DNA from: Lutibacter oricola
GTDB lineage: Bacteria > Bacteroidota > Bacteroidia > Flavobacteriales > Flavobacteriaceae
DNA length: 64,000 nucleotides
Reading direction: 5' to 3'
Assembly (NCBI RefSeq): GCF_900106565.1
Contig: NZ_FNNJ01000001.1
Coordinates: forward strand, 620,001 to 684,000
The position numbers and the translations under genes are program-made. Numbering within the stretch: the stretch's first letter is position 1; every line of letters begins with the position of its first letter. Shown here one piece after another: positions 35,244-43,176 of the stretch. The notes below the pieces were generated by a model. It saw only the letters and a program-made list of their open reading frames with translations, made no database searches and was not told the origin of the DNA.

Positions 35244-37703
35244 ATGCTAAAAATGAAATTAAAAAATTTCATATTAATTTGTGCTTGTACAATTGGTTTT
35301 ATACCAGTTTTACAAGCACAAATTGCTTTATTGGGAGATAACTCTCCTCATAAAAATGTAAACGACGGTAATTTTGAGCAGGTAAAAGCATATTCTTGGA
35401 GAAAGGGCTTTCAATCTCCAAAATGGACTTGTAGCCATGGTGCAGATGAACATACAGGAGATAACCGAATGGCATTGTTTCAAGGAAGAATGTATAGTTC
35501 TGTTCCAGTTGGGATAATAGAATCTATTGTGTTGGATAATATTTCTGAATATTCTAAACCAAGAGTAGGTGATGTATTAAACTGGAGTTTTGGTGCAGAT
35601 TCCGAATATGATTGCAATGCAAAAATTACAATTAGTTTAGTTTTTGGTAAAAATGAAAGAGTTTTGGCTGAAAAAAAAGCAATTAAAGGTGGTGATCTAT
35701 TAGTTCAAGAATTTAGCGGGACTTATACAATTACTAAAAAAGATGCTGAACAAGGAATGCCTTTTGTCAGAGCTACGTTGTATTCAAATGATGGTGTAAA
35801 GGTATTTTTGAACTATGTGAATATTAGCGTTCAAAACCCTGAAACCAACGGTCCTGAAAAATTAAATGCAAGTATTGTTTCTGAAGGAATTCAGTTGAAT
35901 TGGATAGATAATAAACATTCCGAAGGAATAACATATAACGTTTACCGCGGAGAAAAACTAAGAAATACCTATAAAAAACTAGCAGAAAATGTAAAAGCTT
36001 TCAGTTATACAGATTCGAGTTTAATTAATGGTAAGCAATATCATTATTTGGTAACAAGAATTGGTGAAAAAGAATCGTCCAAATCACCAGTTGTAACCAT
36101 TACTAAAATTGATAAAGTAGCTCCAGCACCACCAACAAATCTTTCTGTAAAAGTTTTTGATACAGAGGTTGAAATCACTTGGAAAAAAAGTGTTGATAGG
36201 GATGTAAAGAATTATTCGGTATACAGAAGCGATTCAAAAGGAAATAATTTGCGTCAAATTGCTCACGATGTCACAAAGAATAGGTTTGTAGATTTTACAC
36301 CAGTTAAGGATATTGAAAATACATATGTTGTTTTTGCACACGATTTTAGCGGGAATAAAAGCAACCCTTCAAAACCAATAAAAGCAAAGGTAAAAGCAGT
36401 TTTTGGAACTTCGTTTAGCGATTTAATTTTACCAATGCCAATTACAGATAAATTGCGTTCTGATATTTGGGGAGCAGATGGAGTTATTCCTCGTGATCCA
36501 AATAACGGAATTGAAGATCCAGAATGGAGTTATTGGGGAGGAAGACCTGTTAAAGATAAAGATGGTAAATACCATATGAATGTTACACGTTGGCCAGCAA
36601 ATGCTACAAAAGGACATTGGGAATGGCCATTTTCTACAGTAGCTTATACAGTTGCAGACAATCCAATTGGACCTTATAAAGTAAAAAAAGAGATTGCTTA
36701 TGATTTTCATAATGGTTTAGGGCACAATCCAGATATAATTTTATTGAATGATGGAACATATATGTTGTATTCTCTAATTGACTGGGAAGCAACGTTGTTT
36801 ACTTCAAATTCGATGGCTGGACCATGGAAACGTTTGGGAGTGATGCAAGTGGATAAAAACACCAATTTAGAAGACCCTGAAAGAATGTATAGGTTTGAAA
36901 GAAATCTATCAGGTGTTCATCTAACTGATGGTCGTTTTTTATTTGTTACCAAGGCTGGAGGAATGATGATAAGTGAAGGAACTGATCCTTTAGGTCCATA
37001 TAAAATAGTTTCAAAAGAGATTAGACACAATCCAATTATTCCAGAAAAATATCGTAATTCAGGTTATGAAGATCCCGTACTTTGGAAAGATGATGTTCAA
37101 TTTCATATGATGATTAATGCCTTTTGGGATTATAGAGCCATTTATTTACGTTCTCCTGATGGAATTCATTGGAAGTTCAATCCAGGAACTGCTTATACAC
37201 CACACGATACTTCATATGAAGATGGTACGCAAACACATTGGTATAAGTTAGAACGTCCACACGTTTTACAAGATGAATTTGGAAGGGCAACACATTTGTC
37301 TTTGGCGGTTATTGATGTTCCTAAAAGAGATGATTTAGCTAAAGATAAGCACAATTCAAAAAATATTATTATGCCTTTGGTTTTGCATAAGCGAATTAAA
37401 ATGCTGAATAAAAAACCTATAAATAAGCATACAAAAAACATTAAAATTTTAATTAAAAGTGAAGATGAATTTAATGCTCAAAAGGATATTGATTTGTCTT
37501 CCTTAAGATATGGAGCTTCAGAAGAAGTGAATTTTGGAAGAGGTTCTAAAATTTTAAAAACGAAGAAAAAAGGAAAAGATTTAATTCTAATTTTTAACGG
37601 TGAAGGTAATGGAATTACGGATGTTAATTTTGCTGGAAAATTATTAGGGAAAACAAAAAATGGAAAATTATTAATTGGCTTTTCAAAGCTAATTGCAGAA
37701 TAA
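35244..37703 (+). CDS. Fn3-containing GH43/117-like beta-propeller hydrolase
   Basis: An 819-aa exported protein (signal ending VLQAQ). The N-terminal region (about 25-200) is a jelly-roll-like sandwich resembling a carbohydrate-binding module (YSWRKGFQSPKWTCSHGADEHTG, VLNWSFGADSEYDCNAKITISL). Two Fn3-like domains follow (about 208-292 and 296-392). The C-terminal half is a five-bladed-propeller region with the wording of GH43/GH117-type clans: WSYWGGRPVKDKDGKYHMNVTRWP, GLGHNPDIILLNDGTYMLYS, SGYEDPVLWKDDVQFHMMINAFWDY, TQTHWYKLERPHVLQDEFGRATHL. Candidate acidic residues are in NPD and YEDPV. No known GH family could be assigned with confidence. Confidence 0.72.
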   Translation: MLKMKLKNFILICACTIGFIPVLQAQIALLGDNSPHKNVNDGNFEQVKAYSWRKGFQSPKWTCSHGADEHTGDNRMALFQGRMYSSVPVGIIESIVLDNISEYSKPRVGDVLNWSFGADSEYDCNAKITISLVFGKNERVLAEKKAIKGGDLLVQEFSGTYTITKKDAEQGMPFVRATLYSNDGVKVFLNYVNISVQNPETNGPEKLNASIVSEGIQLNWIDNKHSEGITYNVYRGEKLRNTYKKLAENVKAFSYTDSSLINGKQYHYLVTRIGEKESSKSPVVTITKIDKVAPAPPTNLSVKVFDTEVEITWKKSVDRDVKNYSVYRSDSKGNNLRQIAHDVTKNRFVDFTPVKDIENTYVVFAHDFSGNKSNPSKPIKAKVKAVFGTSFSDLILPMPITDKLRSDIWGADGVIPRDPNNGIEDPEWSYWGGRPVKDKDGKYHMNVTRWPANATKGHWEWPFSTVAYTVADNPIGPYKVKKEIAYDFHNGLGHNPDIILLNDGTYMLYSLIDWEATLFTSNSMAGPWKRLGVMQVDKNTNLEDPERMYRFERNLSGVHLTDGRFLFVTKAGGMMISEGTDPLGPYKIVSKEIRHNPIIPEKYRNSGYEDPVLWKDDVQFHMMINAFWDYRAIYLRSPDGIHWKFNPGTAYTPHDTSYEDGTQTHWYKLERPHVLQDEFGRATHLSLAVIDVPKRDDLAKDKHNSKNIIMPLVLHKRIKMLNKKPINKHTKNIKILIKSEDEFNAQKDIDLSSLRYGASEEVNFGRGSKILKTKKKGKDLILIFNGEGNGITDVNFAGKLLGKTKNGKLLIGFSKLIAE

Positions 37704-37710
37704 ATAAATT

Positions 37711-38817
37711 ATGACTAAAAATTACATATTAGTAATAGTAGCTTGTATAATGTTATTTTCTTGTGGTGTAAAAACTACTTCAGAAATAAAAGATTATAAA
37801 AATTTAGGCTTTACACCAATTTCACCAGAAACTGTTGCAAGTTTTCAGAATAACCAAACAACAAAACAAGTATTGGTGGAGCCAGATAAATTTGTTTGGG
37901 GATTGAGTGTAGTTAAATGGGAAGGAAAATACCATGCATATTATTCTCGTTGGAATAAAAAATATGAACATAAAGGTTGGATGACAAATTGTGAAATTGC
38001 ACATGCAGTATCAGATACTCCAGAAGGGCCTTTTAAGTTTGTGAATGTGGTTTTAGAAGATCAAAAAACAACAGGTTGGGATTTAAACAATTCTCATAAT
38101 CCGTATGCTACCATTGCTGAAGGAAAAATATGTTTGTATTACATAGCAAATGATATTAAAGGGTTGCTTAAGAAAGATAAAATTGAGTATCCAAACGAAG
38201 ATTGGTTTAATGAAAATAGAAAACCTATACGTGATAGTCAACGAATTGGTGTTGCGGTAGCTGAAAATCCTTCTGGTCCATTTGTGCGTTCAGAAAAAGT
38301 GGTGGTTGAACCTGATAATGTAAAGTTTAAAAAAATTGCAGTAAATCCAGCAGTAATTCACAAAGACGGTAAATACTTAATGATTATGAAAGGTGATGAT
38401 TTAAAGCACGAAAAACCTTTTAGAATTCAGTTGGTAGGTAGTTCTAAAAATGCTGAAGGGCCTTTTGTTTTTAAAAAGAAACCTGTATATGCCGAAGCCC
38501 AAACAGAAGATGCTTGTATGTGGTTTGATCAAGTAATGAATAAGTATTATATGGTTTGTCACGTTATGGGAAAAAAGGATTTGGCGTTGTTTAATTCTGA
38601 AAATGGATTCGATTGGCAACAAGATGAAAGAAGCGTTTTTATGAAGAAAGAATTTGTACTTTCGGATGGAACTCTTTGGAAACCAAAACGTGTAGAACGT
38701 CCGTTTGTTTTAACCAATGAAAAAGGACAGCCAACAATGATTTATGTAGCAGTTTACGATAATAATGTAAATGGAAATATTGCCATTCCAATTGAATATA
38801 ATAACATTGAAAAATAA
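37711..38817 (+). CDS. GH43/117-like beta-propeller lipoprotein
   Basis: A 368-aa lipoprotein (lipobox MLFSC). It shares the propeller wording of the preceding gene: FVWGLSVVKWEGKYHAYYSRWNKKYEHKGW, EIAHAVSDTPEGPFKFVNVVL, WDLNNSHNPYATIAEGKICLYYIAND, VNPAVIHKDGKYLMIMKG, EDACMWFDQVMNKYYMVCHVMG, VERPFVLTNEKGQPTMIYVAV. This is a single catalytic-type domain without Fn3 modules, so the two neighbours are probably related by duplication plus domain gain. It is a probable periplasmic exo-acting galactosidase or anhydro-galactosidase; family and specificity are unknown. Confidence 0.7.
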   Translation: MTKNYILVIVACIMLFSCGVKTTSEIKDYKNLGFTPISPETVASFQNNQTTKQVLVEPDKFVWGLSVVKWEGKYHAYYSRWNKKYEHKGWMTNCEIAHAVSDTPEGPFKFVNVVLEDQKTTGWDLNNSHNPYATIAEGKICLYYIANDIKGLLKKDKIEYPNEDWFNENRKPIRDSQRIGVAVAENPSGPFVRSEKVVVEPDNVKFKKIAVNPAVIHKDGKYLMIMKGDDLKHEKPFRIQLVGSSKNAEGPFVFKKKPVYAEAQTEDACMWFDQVMNKYYMVCHVMGKKDLALFNSENGFDWQQDERSVFMKKEFVLSDGTLWKPKRVERPFVLTNEKGQPTMIYVAVYDNNVNGNIAIPIEYNNIEK

Positions 38818-38822
38818 AAAAT

Positions 38823-40418
38823 ATGAAAAAAATAATTTCACTTCTAACTCTAGTTTTTGCCTTATTTGTATCGTGTAATACAGATAAAAAAGTAGAGAAG
38901 AAAACATCTGAACCAGAAAAGAAAAACATTTTATTCATTCTTGCAGATGATTATGGTTACAATGATATGAGTTTTAGAAACGATAGTTTTTATGAAACTC
39001 CAAATATTGATGCCATAGCAAAAAGCGGAACTGTTTTTAGTAATGGTTATGCCAATTGCCAAGTGTGTAGCCCTTCAAGAGCAAGTATTATGAACGGTAA
39101 ATTTCCGGCACGCCACGGAATTACGGATTGGATTGGAGCTCGTGAAGGTGAAAAATGGAGAGAGAAAAAAAGATTTTCAAAATTAATGCCTGCAAGTTAT
39201 AAGCACAATTTGGCGCATAAAGATGTTACGTTGCCTGAAGCTCTAAAAGAAGAAGGTTATGCTACGTTTTTTGCTGGAAAATGGCATTTAGGTGAGAAAG
39301 GTTCGTGGCCAGAAGATCACGGTTTTGATATTAATAAAGGTGGTTGGGATGCTGGTGGACCTCGAGGAGGTTATTATTCACCATATAGCAATCCAAATTT
39401 AAAAGATGGAGAAGATGGTGAGAGTTTAAGTATGCGTTTGGCTAAAGAAACAGTAGATTTTATGAAAGCTAATAAAGACGAAAAGTTCTTTGCTTATTTG
39501 TCGTTTTATGCTGTTCACGGTCCAATTCAAACTTCAAAAGAAAAATGGGAAAAATACCGTAAGAAAGCGGAAAAGAATGGAATTGCTGAAAGCTCTTTTA
39601 AAATGAAGAAATTTTTCCCAATGAGAGAAACTCAAGACAATCCAGTATACGCAGGTTTGGTTGAAACAATGGATGATGCAGTTGGAGTTGTGCTTAAAGG
39701 ATTAAAAGATTTAGGTTTAGATAAAAATACCATTGTTGTTTTTACTTCAGATAATGGTGGAGTTTCTGCTGGTGATGCTTATTCTACTTCAAACTTGCCA
39801 TTAAGAGGGGGTAAAGGTTATCAATATGAAGGTGGAATTAGAGAGCCATATTTTATAAAAGTTCCTTGGTTAGAAAAAAGGATTGAAGAAAATAATACAC
39901 CAGTTTCTGGAGCAGATTTTTATCCAACATTGTTAGATTTGGTTGGAGCTAAATTAAAGCCTGAGGAGCATTTAGATGGTGTAAGTTTGTTACCGCTTTT
40001 AAAAGGTGAAACTATTAATGAGCGCCCACTTATTTGGCATTATCCACACTACGGAAATCAAGGTGGAGAGCCTTCTTCAATTATTAGAAAAGGTGATTGG
40101 AAATTGATTCATTATTACGAAGATGGCAGAAATGAACTATTCAACTTGAAAAATGATTTAAGTGAAATGAATGAAGTTTCAAAAGAGAATTCAGAATTAG
40201 TAGCTTCATTAAAAACAGAATTGTTCGATTATTTAAAAGAAGTTGGAGCAAATTTTCCTAAAAAAGATCCATTGTATAATGCAGAGTTAGAAGCCAAACA
40301 TTTAAATAAAATGGCAACTAAAAAACTACAAAGTTTAGAAAAACAACGTAAAGCATATTTATCACCAGATTTTGATCCTAAAAATAATTGGTGGGGAAGT
40401 TTTCAAACAATAGATTAG
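38823..40418 (+). CDS. S1 formylglycine sulfatase lipoprotein
   Basis: A 531-aa lipoprotein (lipobox LFVSC, C18) with signature C82-S-P-S-R86-ASIMNGKFPARHG, LADDYGYNDMSF, GKWHLGEKG, FYAVHGPIQTSKEKWEKY, FTSDNGGVSAGD and HYPHYGNQGGEPSS. It starts 5 bp after the propeller lipoprotein and is the last gene of block D, facing the wHTH regulator across a shared terminator. It would act in the periplasm on oligosaccharides. Confidence 0.9.
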   Translation: MKKIISLLTLVFALFVSCNTDKKVEKKTSEPEKKNILFILADDYGYNDMSFRNDSFYETPNIDAIAKSGTVFSNGYANCQVCSPSRASIMNGKFPARHGITDWIGAREGEKWREKKRFSKLMPASYKHNLAHKDVTLPEALKEEGYATFFAGKWHLGEKGSWPEDHGFDINKGGWDAGGPRGGYYSPYSNPNLKDGEDGESLSMRLAKETVDFMKANKDEKFFAYLSFYAVHGPIQTSKEKWEKYRKKAEKNGIAESSFKMKKFFPMRETQDNPVYAGLVETMDDAVGVVLKGLKDLGLDKNTIVVFTSDNGGVSAGDAYSTSNLPLRGGKGYQYEGGIREPYFIKVPWLEKRIEENNTPVSGADFYPTLLDLVGAKLKPEEHLDGVSLLPLLKGETINERPLIWHYPHYGNQGGEPSSIIRKGDWKLIHYYEDGRNELFNLKNDLSEMNEVSKENSELVASLKTELFDYLKEVGANFPKKDPLYNAELEAKHLNKMATKKLQSLEKQRKAYLSPDFDPKNNWWGSFQTID

Positions 40419-40448
40419 TGAAATAAAGAAATTGATTTATAAAGTATA

Positions 40449-40482
40449 AAATGGCAGTTGGTTTAAAAACCTACTGCCATTT
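40449..40482. terminator. Bidirectional terminator between the sulfatase and wHTH regulator 2
   Basis: AAATGGCAGT (40449-40458) pairs with ACTGCCATTT (40473-40482), and the inner GGTTT/AAACC pair extends the stem around one T-T mismatch. The right half overlaps the last codons of the minus-strand regulator (MAVGF then stop), so the regulator's C-terminus is encoded within the hairpin. Confidence 0.75.
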
Positions 40483-41623
40483 CTAGTTTAATATCTGTGT
40501 TTGTTCTGTTTTGTCCTTTTACTTTAAATAATGCAGTAAAGTGAGATTTATCTTTTAGATGGGTGTTTGTAAACTTTTCAATACTATCCAAATTTGTGAA
40601 TAATTCTGAAGTTGCGCTTACACCTATATCGTGATCTGAGAAAAACACAAAATGTTCCGTGTTTTCTATCCCTGCATATCTTGAAACTATTGCATATTCT
40701 TCATTTATTTCAGTAGTTTTTAGATTGAATATAGTGTCCTTTCGTTCAGTGTGGTTATGAAAGTATAGCTTATTATTTTTAATTTCAAAATAAGGGTTTC
40801 CTTCATTAAAAAAATGAATAAATTGATTATTATTTTTAATTGGACCAGCATAAATTGCATTCCCTTCTTTTATTTCAGAAATGGAAGTTAATGTAGAAAA
40901 ACGAATTGGTAAATCTTGATTGTAATGTTGAAATAATCTTTCAAACTGTTGAGTTGCCAGTGCTGCCATTCTAGTAGTATAGGTGTAATTTGCAGGTTTT
41001 TGAGACACTTTTAATTGTGGCTTTTTTTCAAGTAATTCATAAAATTCGTTAACGCTATTTATATTGAAGTCTCTCGTCCATCCAACTCCACCAGTAATAG
41101 TATTCCCGGCAATACCAAAATGGTCTCCTATAAATAAATTTGTTGGTTTCTCTTTATTTATAATTGATTTCCAGATAGTTGGTGTTTTAGGAGATGTGTT
41201 TGTAAAAATAAGAGCAAATAATGTAATTACCAGAGCAACATAAGGAATTATATGAACCCATTTAATTCTTTTTACTAGTTGTTTGCTTAATTGTTTTTTG
41301 AAAAATCGAACTTCATATTGTCCTTTGTCAATAGTTAAATGCCAAACGTCATCTTTACCTTCATTCTCATAATATTGAGCAATTTTTTTTCGAAGATTGT
41401 AAATGTTAACTCGTACTCTGGGGTTGTTTTTGTCTGAAACTTCTTTGCTGCCGAAGAATTCTATATCTATAACACTTTCCTTTAAATTTACACCTTTCAA
41501 TGTAGCTTCATTTAAATATTGCAATAAAGCATTACTTGTTGAAGCCTTTTTAAAGGTGTTACTTTCTCTTATTTTAGTAACAATTTCTTGTTTTTGAGTA
41601 GTTGTAAGTTTTGCGTTAATCAT
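40463..41623 (-). CDS. Membrane one-component regulator: wHTH - TM - extracytoplasmic domain (copy 2)
   Basis: A 386-aa paralog of 19833-20990 with the same layout: wHTH-like domain at about 8-110 (FKKASTSNALLQYLNEATLKG, NPRVRVNIYNLRKKIAQYYENEG, LTIDKGQYEVRFF), TM at about 124-142 (IIPYVALVITLFALIFT), and a C-terminal domain with FIGDHFGIAGNTITGGVGWTRDFNIN, FFSDHDIGVSATSELFTN and KSHFTALFKVKGQNRTN. The DNA-binding domain is clearly more conserved than the sensor parts. It is divergent from uronate isomerase, and the region between them carries the same triple 12-bp repeat as the other paralog. It probably regulates block E. Confidence 0.75.
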   Translation of the reverse strand: MINAKLTTTQKQEIVTKIRESNTFKKASTSNALLQYLNEATLKGVNLKESVIDIEFFGSKEVSDKNNPRVRVNIYNLRKKIAQYYENEGKDDVWHLTIDKGQYEVRFFKKQLSKQLVKRIKWVHIIPYVALVITLFALIFTNTSPKTPTIWKSIINKEKPTNLFIGDHFGIAGNTITGGVGWTRDFNINSVNEFYELLEKKPQLKVSQKPANYTYTTRMAALATQQFERLFQHYNQDLPIRFSTLTSISEIKEGNAIYAGPIKNNNQFIHFFNEGNPYFEIKNNKLYFHNHTERKDTIFNLKTTEINEEYAIVSRYAGIENTEHFVFFSDHDIGVSATSELFTNLDSIEKFTNTHLKDKSHFTALFKVKGQNRTNTDIKLEMAVGF

Positions 41624-41665
41624 TTTATAGTTGTTAGGTATTCAGCTTTATACAAGCCATCATTA

Positions 41666-41701
41666 ACCGTTATAGGTACCGTTAAAGATGCGTTAAAGTT
41701 A
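41666..41701. promoter_or_regulatory. Triple 12-bp repeat operator between wHTH regulator 2 and uronate isomerase
   Basis: ACCGTTATAGGT (41666), ACCGTTAAAGAT (41678) and GCGTTAAAGTTA (41690) form three heptamer units with an exact 12-bp period, matching the site at 21000-21035 in sequence and spacing. It lies 65 bp before the uronate isomerase start and 42 bp before the regulator start on the opposite strand. Confidence 0.68.
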
Positions 41702-41765
41702 TTAAATATAATCTTTATAAATATATTTGAGTAGAGAATTTTTAATAATTAATAAGGAAGACAAA

Positions 41766-43166
41766 ATGAAACCATTTTTGGATAAAAACTTTATTCTTGA
41801 AACTGAAACAGCTATTGATTTATTTCAAAATAGTGCTGTAAAAATGCCAATTATAGATTATCACTGTCATTTAAGTCCAAAACAGATTGCTGAAAATAAA
41901 AACTTCAACAATTTAACAGATTTATGGTTGTATGGAGATCATTATAAATGGAGGGCTATGCGAACCAATGGTGTAGATGAAAGATATTGCACAGGTAACG
42001 CAACGGATTGGGAGAAGTTCGAAAAGTGGGCAGAAACTGTTCCTTATACTTTAAGAAACCCATTATACCATTGGACACATATGGAGTTGAAAATGTATTT
42101 TGGTTTTGAAGGAATATTAAATAAAAATACAGCAAAAGAAGTTTGGGATTTGGCTAATGAAAAATTGAAAACAGAAGCTTATAAGCCTCAAGGTTTAATG
42201 AAAATGAAGAATGTTGAAGTAGTTTGTACTACAGATGATCCAACCGATTCTTTAGAATATCATATTCAAATTGCTAAAAGTGATTGTGACATAAAAGTAC
42301 TTCCTACTTGGAGACCAGATATGGCAATGGCGGTAGAAGACGCTGAAGCTTTTAATGAATATATGGTGAAATTATCTGATGTTTCGGGTATTTACATTAG
42401 TTCTTTTGAAGATTTATTGGAAGCTTTAAATGCTCGTCACGACTTTTTCCATGAAGTTGGCTGTAGATTATCAGATCACGGAATAGAATCTTTTTATGCT
42501 GAAGATTATGAAGCAACTGAAATAAGAACAATCTTTTTCAAAATTAGATCTGGAATCGAATTAGATTCAGAAGAAATTTTAAAGTTCAAATCTGCTATGT
42601 TGTATGAGTTTGGGTTAATGGATCATAAAAAAGGTTGGACACAACAATTTCATTATGGAGCTATTAGAAATAATAATACTCGATTATTATCAAAATTAGG
42701 GCCAGACACAGGTTTCGATTCTATCCACGATATTAATAGTGTAGCTTCAATGTCTAAATTTTTAAATGGTTTAGATTTAGAAGATAAATTAGCAAAAACA
42801 ATTATTTACAATTTAAATCCTGCTCAAAACGAAGTAGTTGCTACAATGATTGGGAATTTTCAAGATGGTTCAATTCCTGGGAAAATTCAATTTGGTTCAG
42901 GTTGGTGGTTTTTAGATCAAAAATCAGGTATGGAAAGCCAAATGAATGCCTTGTCAAACCTTGGTTTGTTAAGTCGTTTTGTTGGAATGTTAACTGATTC
43001 GCGTTGTTTTATATCCTATTCTCGTCACGACTATTTCAGAAGAATTTTATGTAACCTTTTAGGTAATGATGTAGAGAACGGATTAATACCAAATGACATG
43101 GAATTATTAAGCAATATGGTAAAAGATATTTGCTATAACAACGCAAAAAATTATTTCAAATTTTAA
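41766..43166 (+). CDS. uxaC: Uronate isomerase
   Basis: A 466-aa amidohydrolase-fold isomerase (PF02614) with no signal peptide, so cytoplasmic. The metal-binding HCHL motif is in MPIIDYHCHLSPKQIAENK, with LWLYGDHYKWRAMRTNGVDE, VVCTTDDPTDSLEYH, WTQQFHYGAIRNNNTRL, and the C-terminal GMLTDSRCFISYSRHDYFRRILC. I chose the ATG at 41766, preceded by AAGGAAG, over a TTG at 41727 because it gives the family's usual N-terminus and length. It converts glucuronate or galacturonate to the keto-uronate. It heads block E, indicating that uronic acid is liberated from the substrate. Confidence 0.95.
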   Translation: MKPFLDKNFILETETAIDLFQNSAVKMPIIDYHCHLSPKQIAENKNFNNLTDLWLYGDHYKWRAMRTNGVDERYCTGNATDWEKFEKWAETVPYTLRNPLYHWTHMELKMYFGFEGILNKNTAKEVWDLANEKLKTEAYKPQGLMKMKNVEVVCTTDDPTDSLEYHIQIAKSDCDIKVLPTWRPDMAMAVEDAEAFNEYMVKLSDVSGIYISSFEDLLEALNARHDFFHEVGCRLSDHGIESFYAEDYEATEIRTIFFKIRSGIELDSEEILKFKSAMLYEFGLMDHKKGWTQQFHYGAIRNNNTRLLSKLGPDTGFDSIHDINSVASMSKFLNGLDLEDKLAKTIIYNLNPAQNEVVATMIGNFQDGSIPGKIQFGSGWWFLDQKSGMESQMNALSNLGLLSRFVGMLTDSRCFISYSRHDYFRRILCNLLGNDVENGLIPNDMELLSNMVKDICYNNAKNYFKF

Positions 43167-43176
43167 ATATCGAAGT

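Noticed and set aside
41727-41765. TTG start giving a 479-aa uronate isomerase
   Set aside because: The ATG at 41766 has AAGGAAG upstream and gives the usual family N-terminus; the extension would run through the promoter region.
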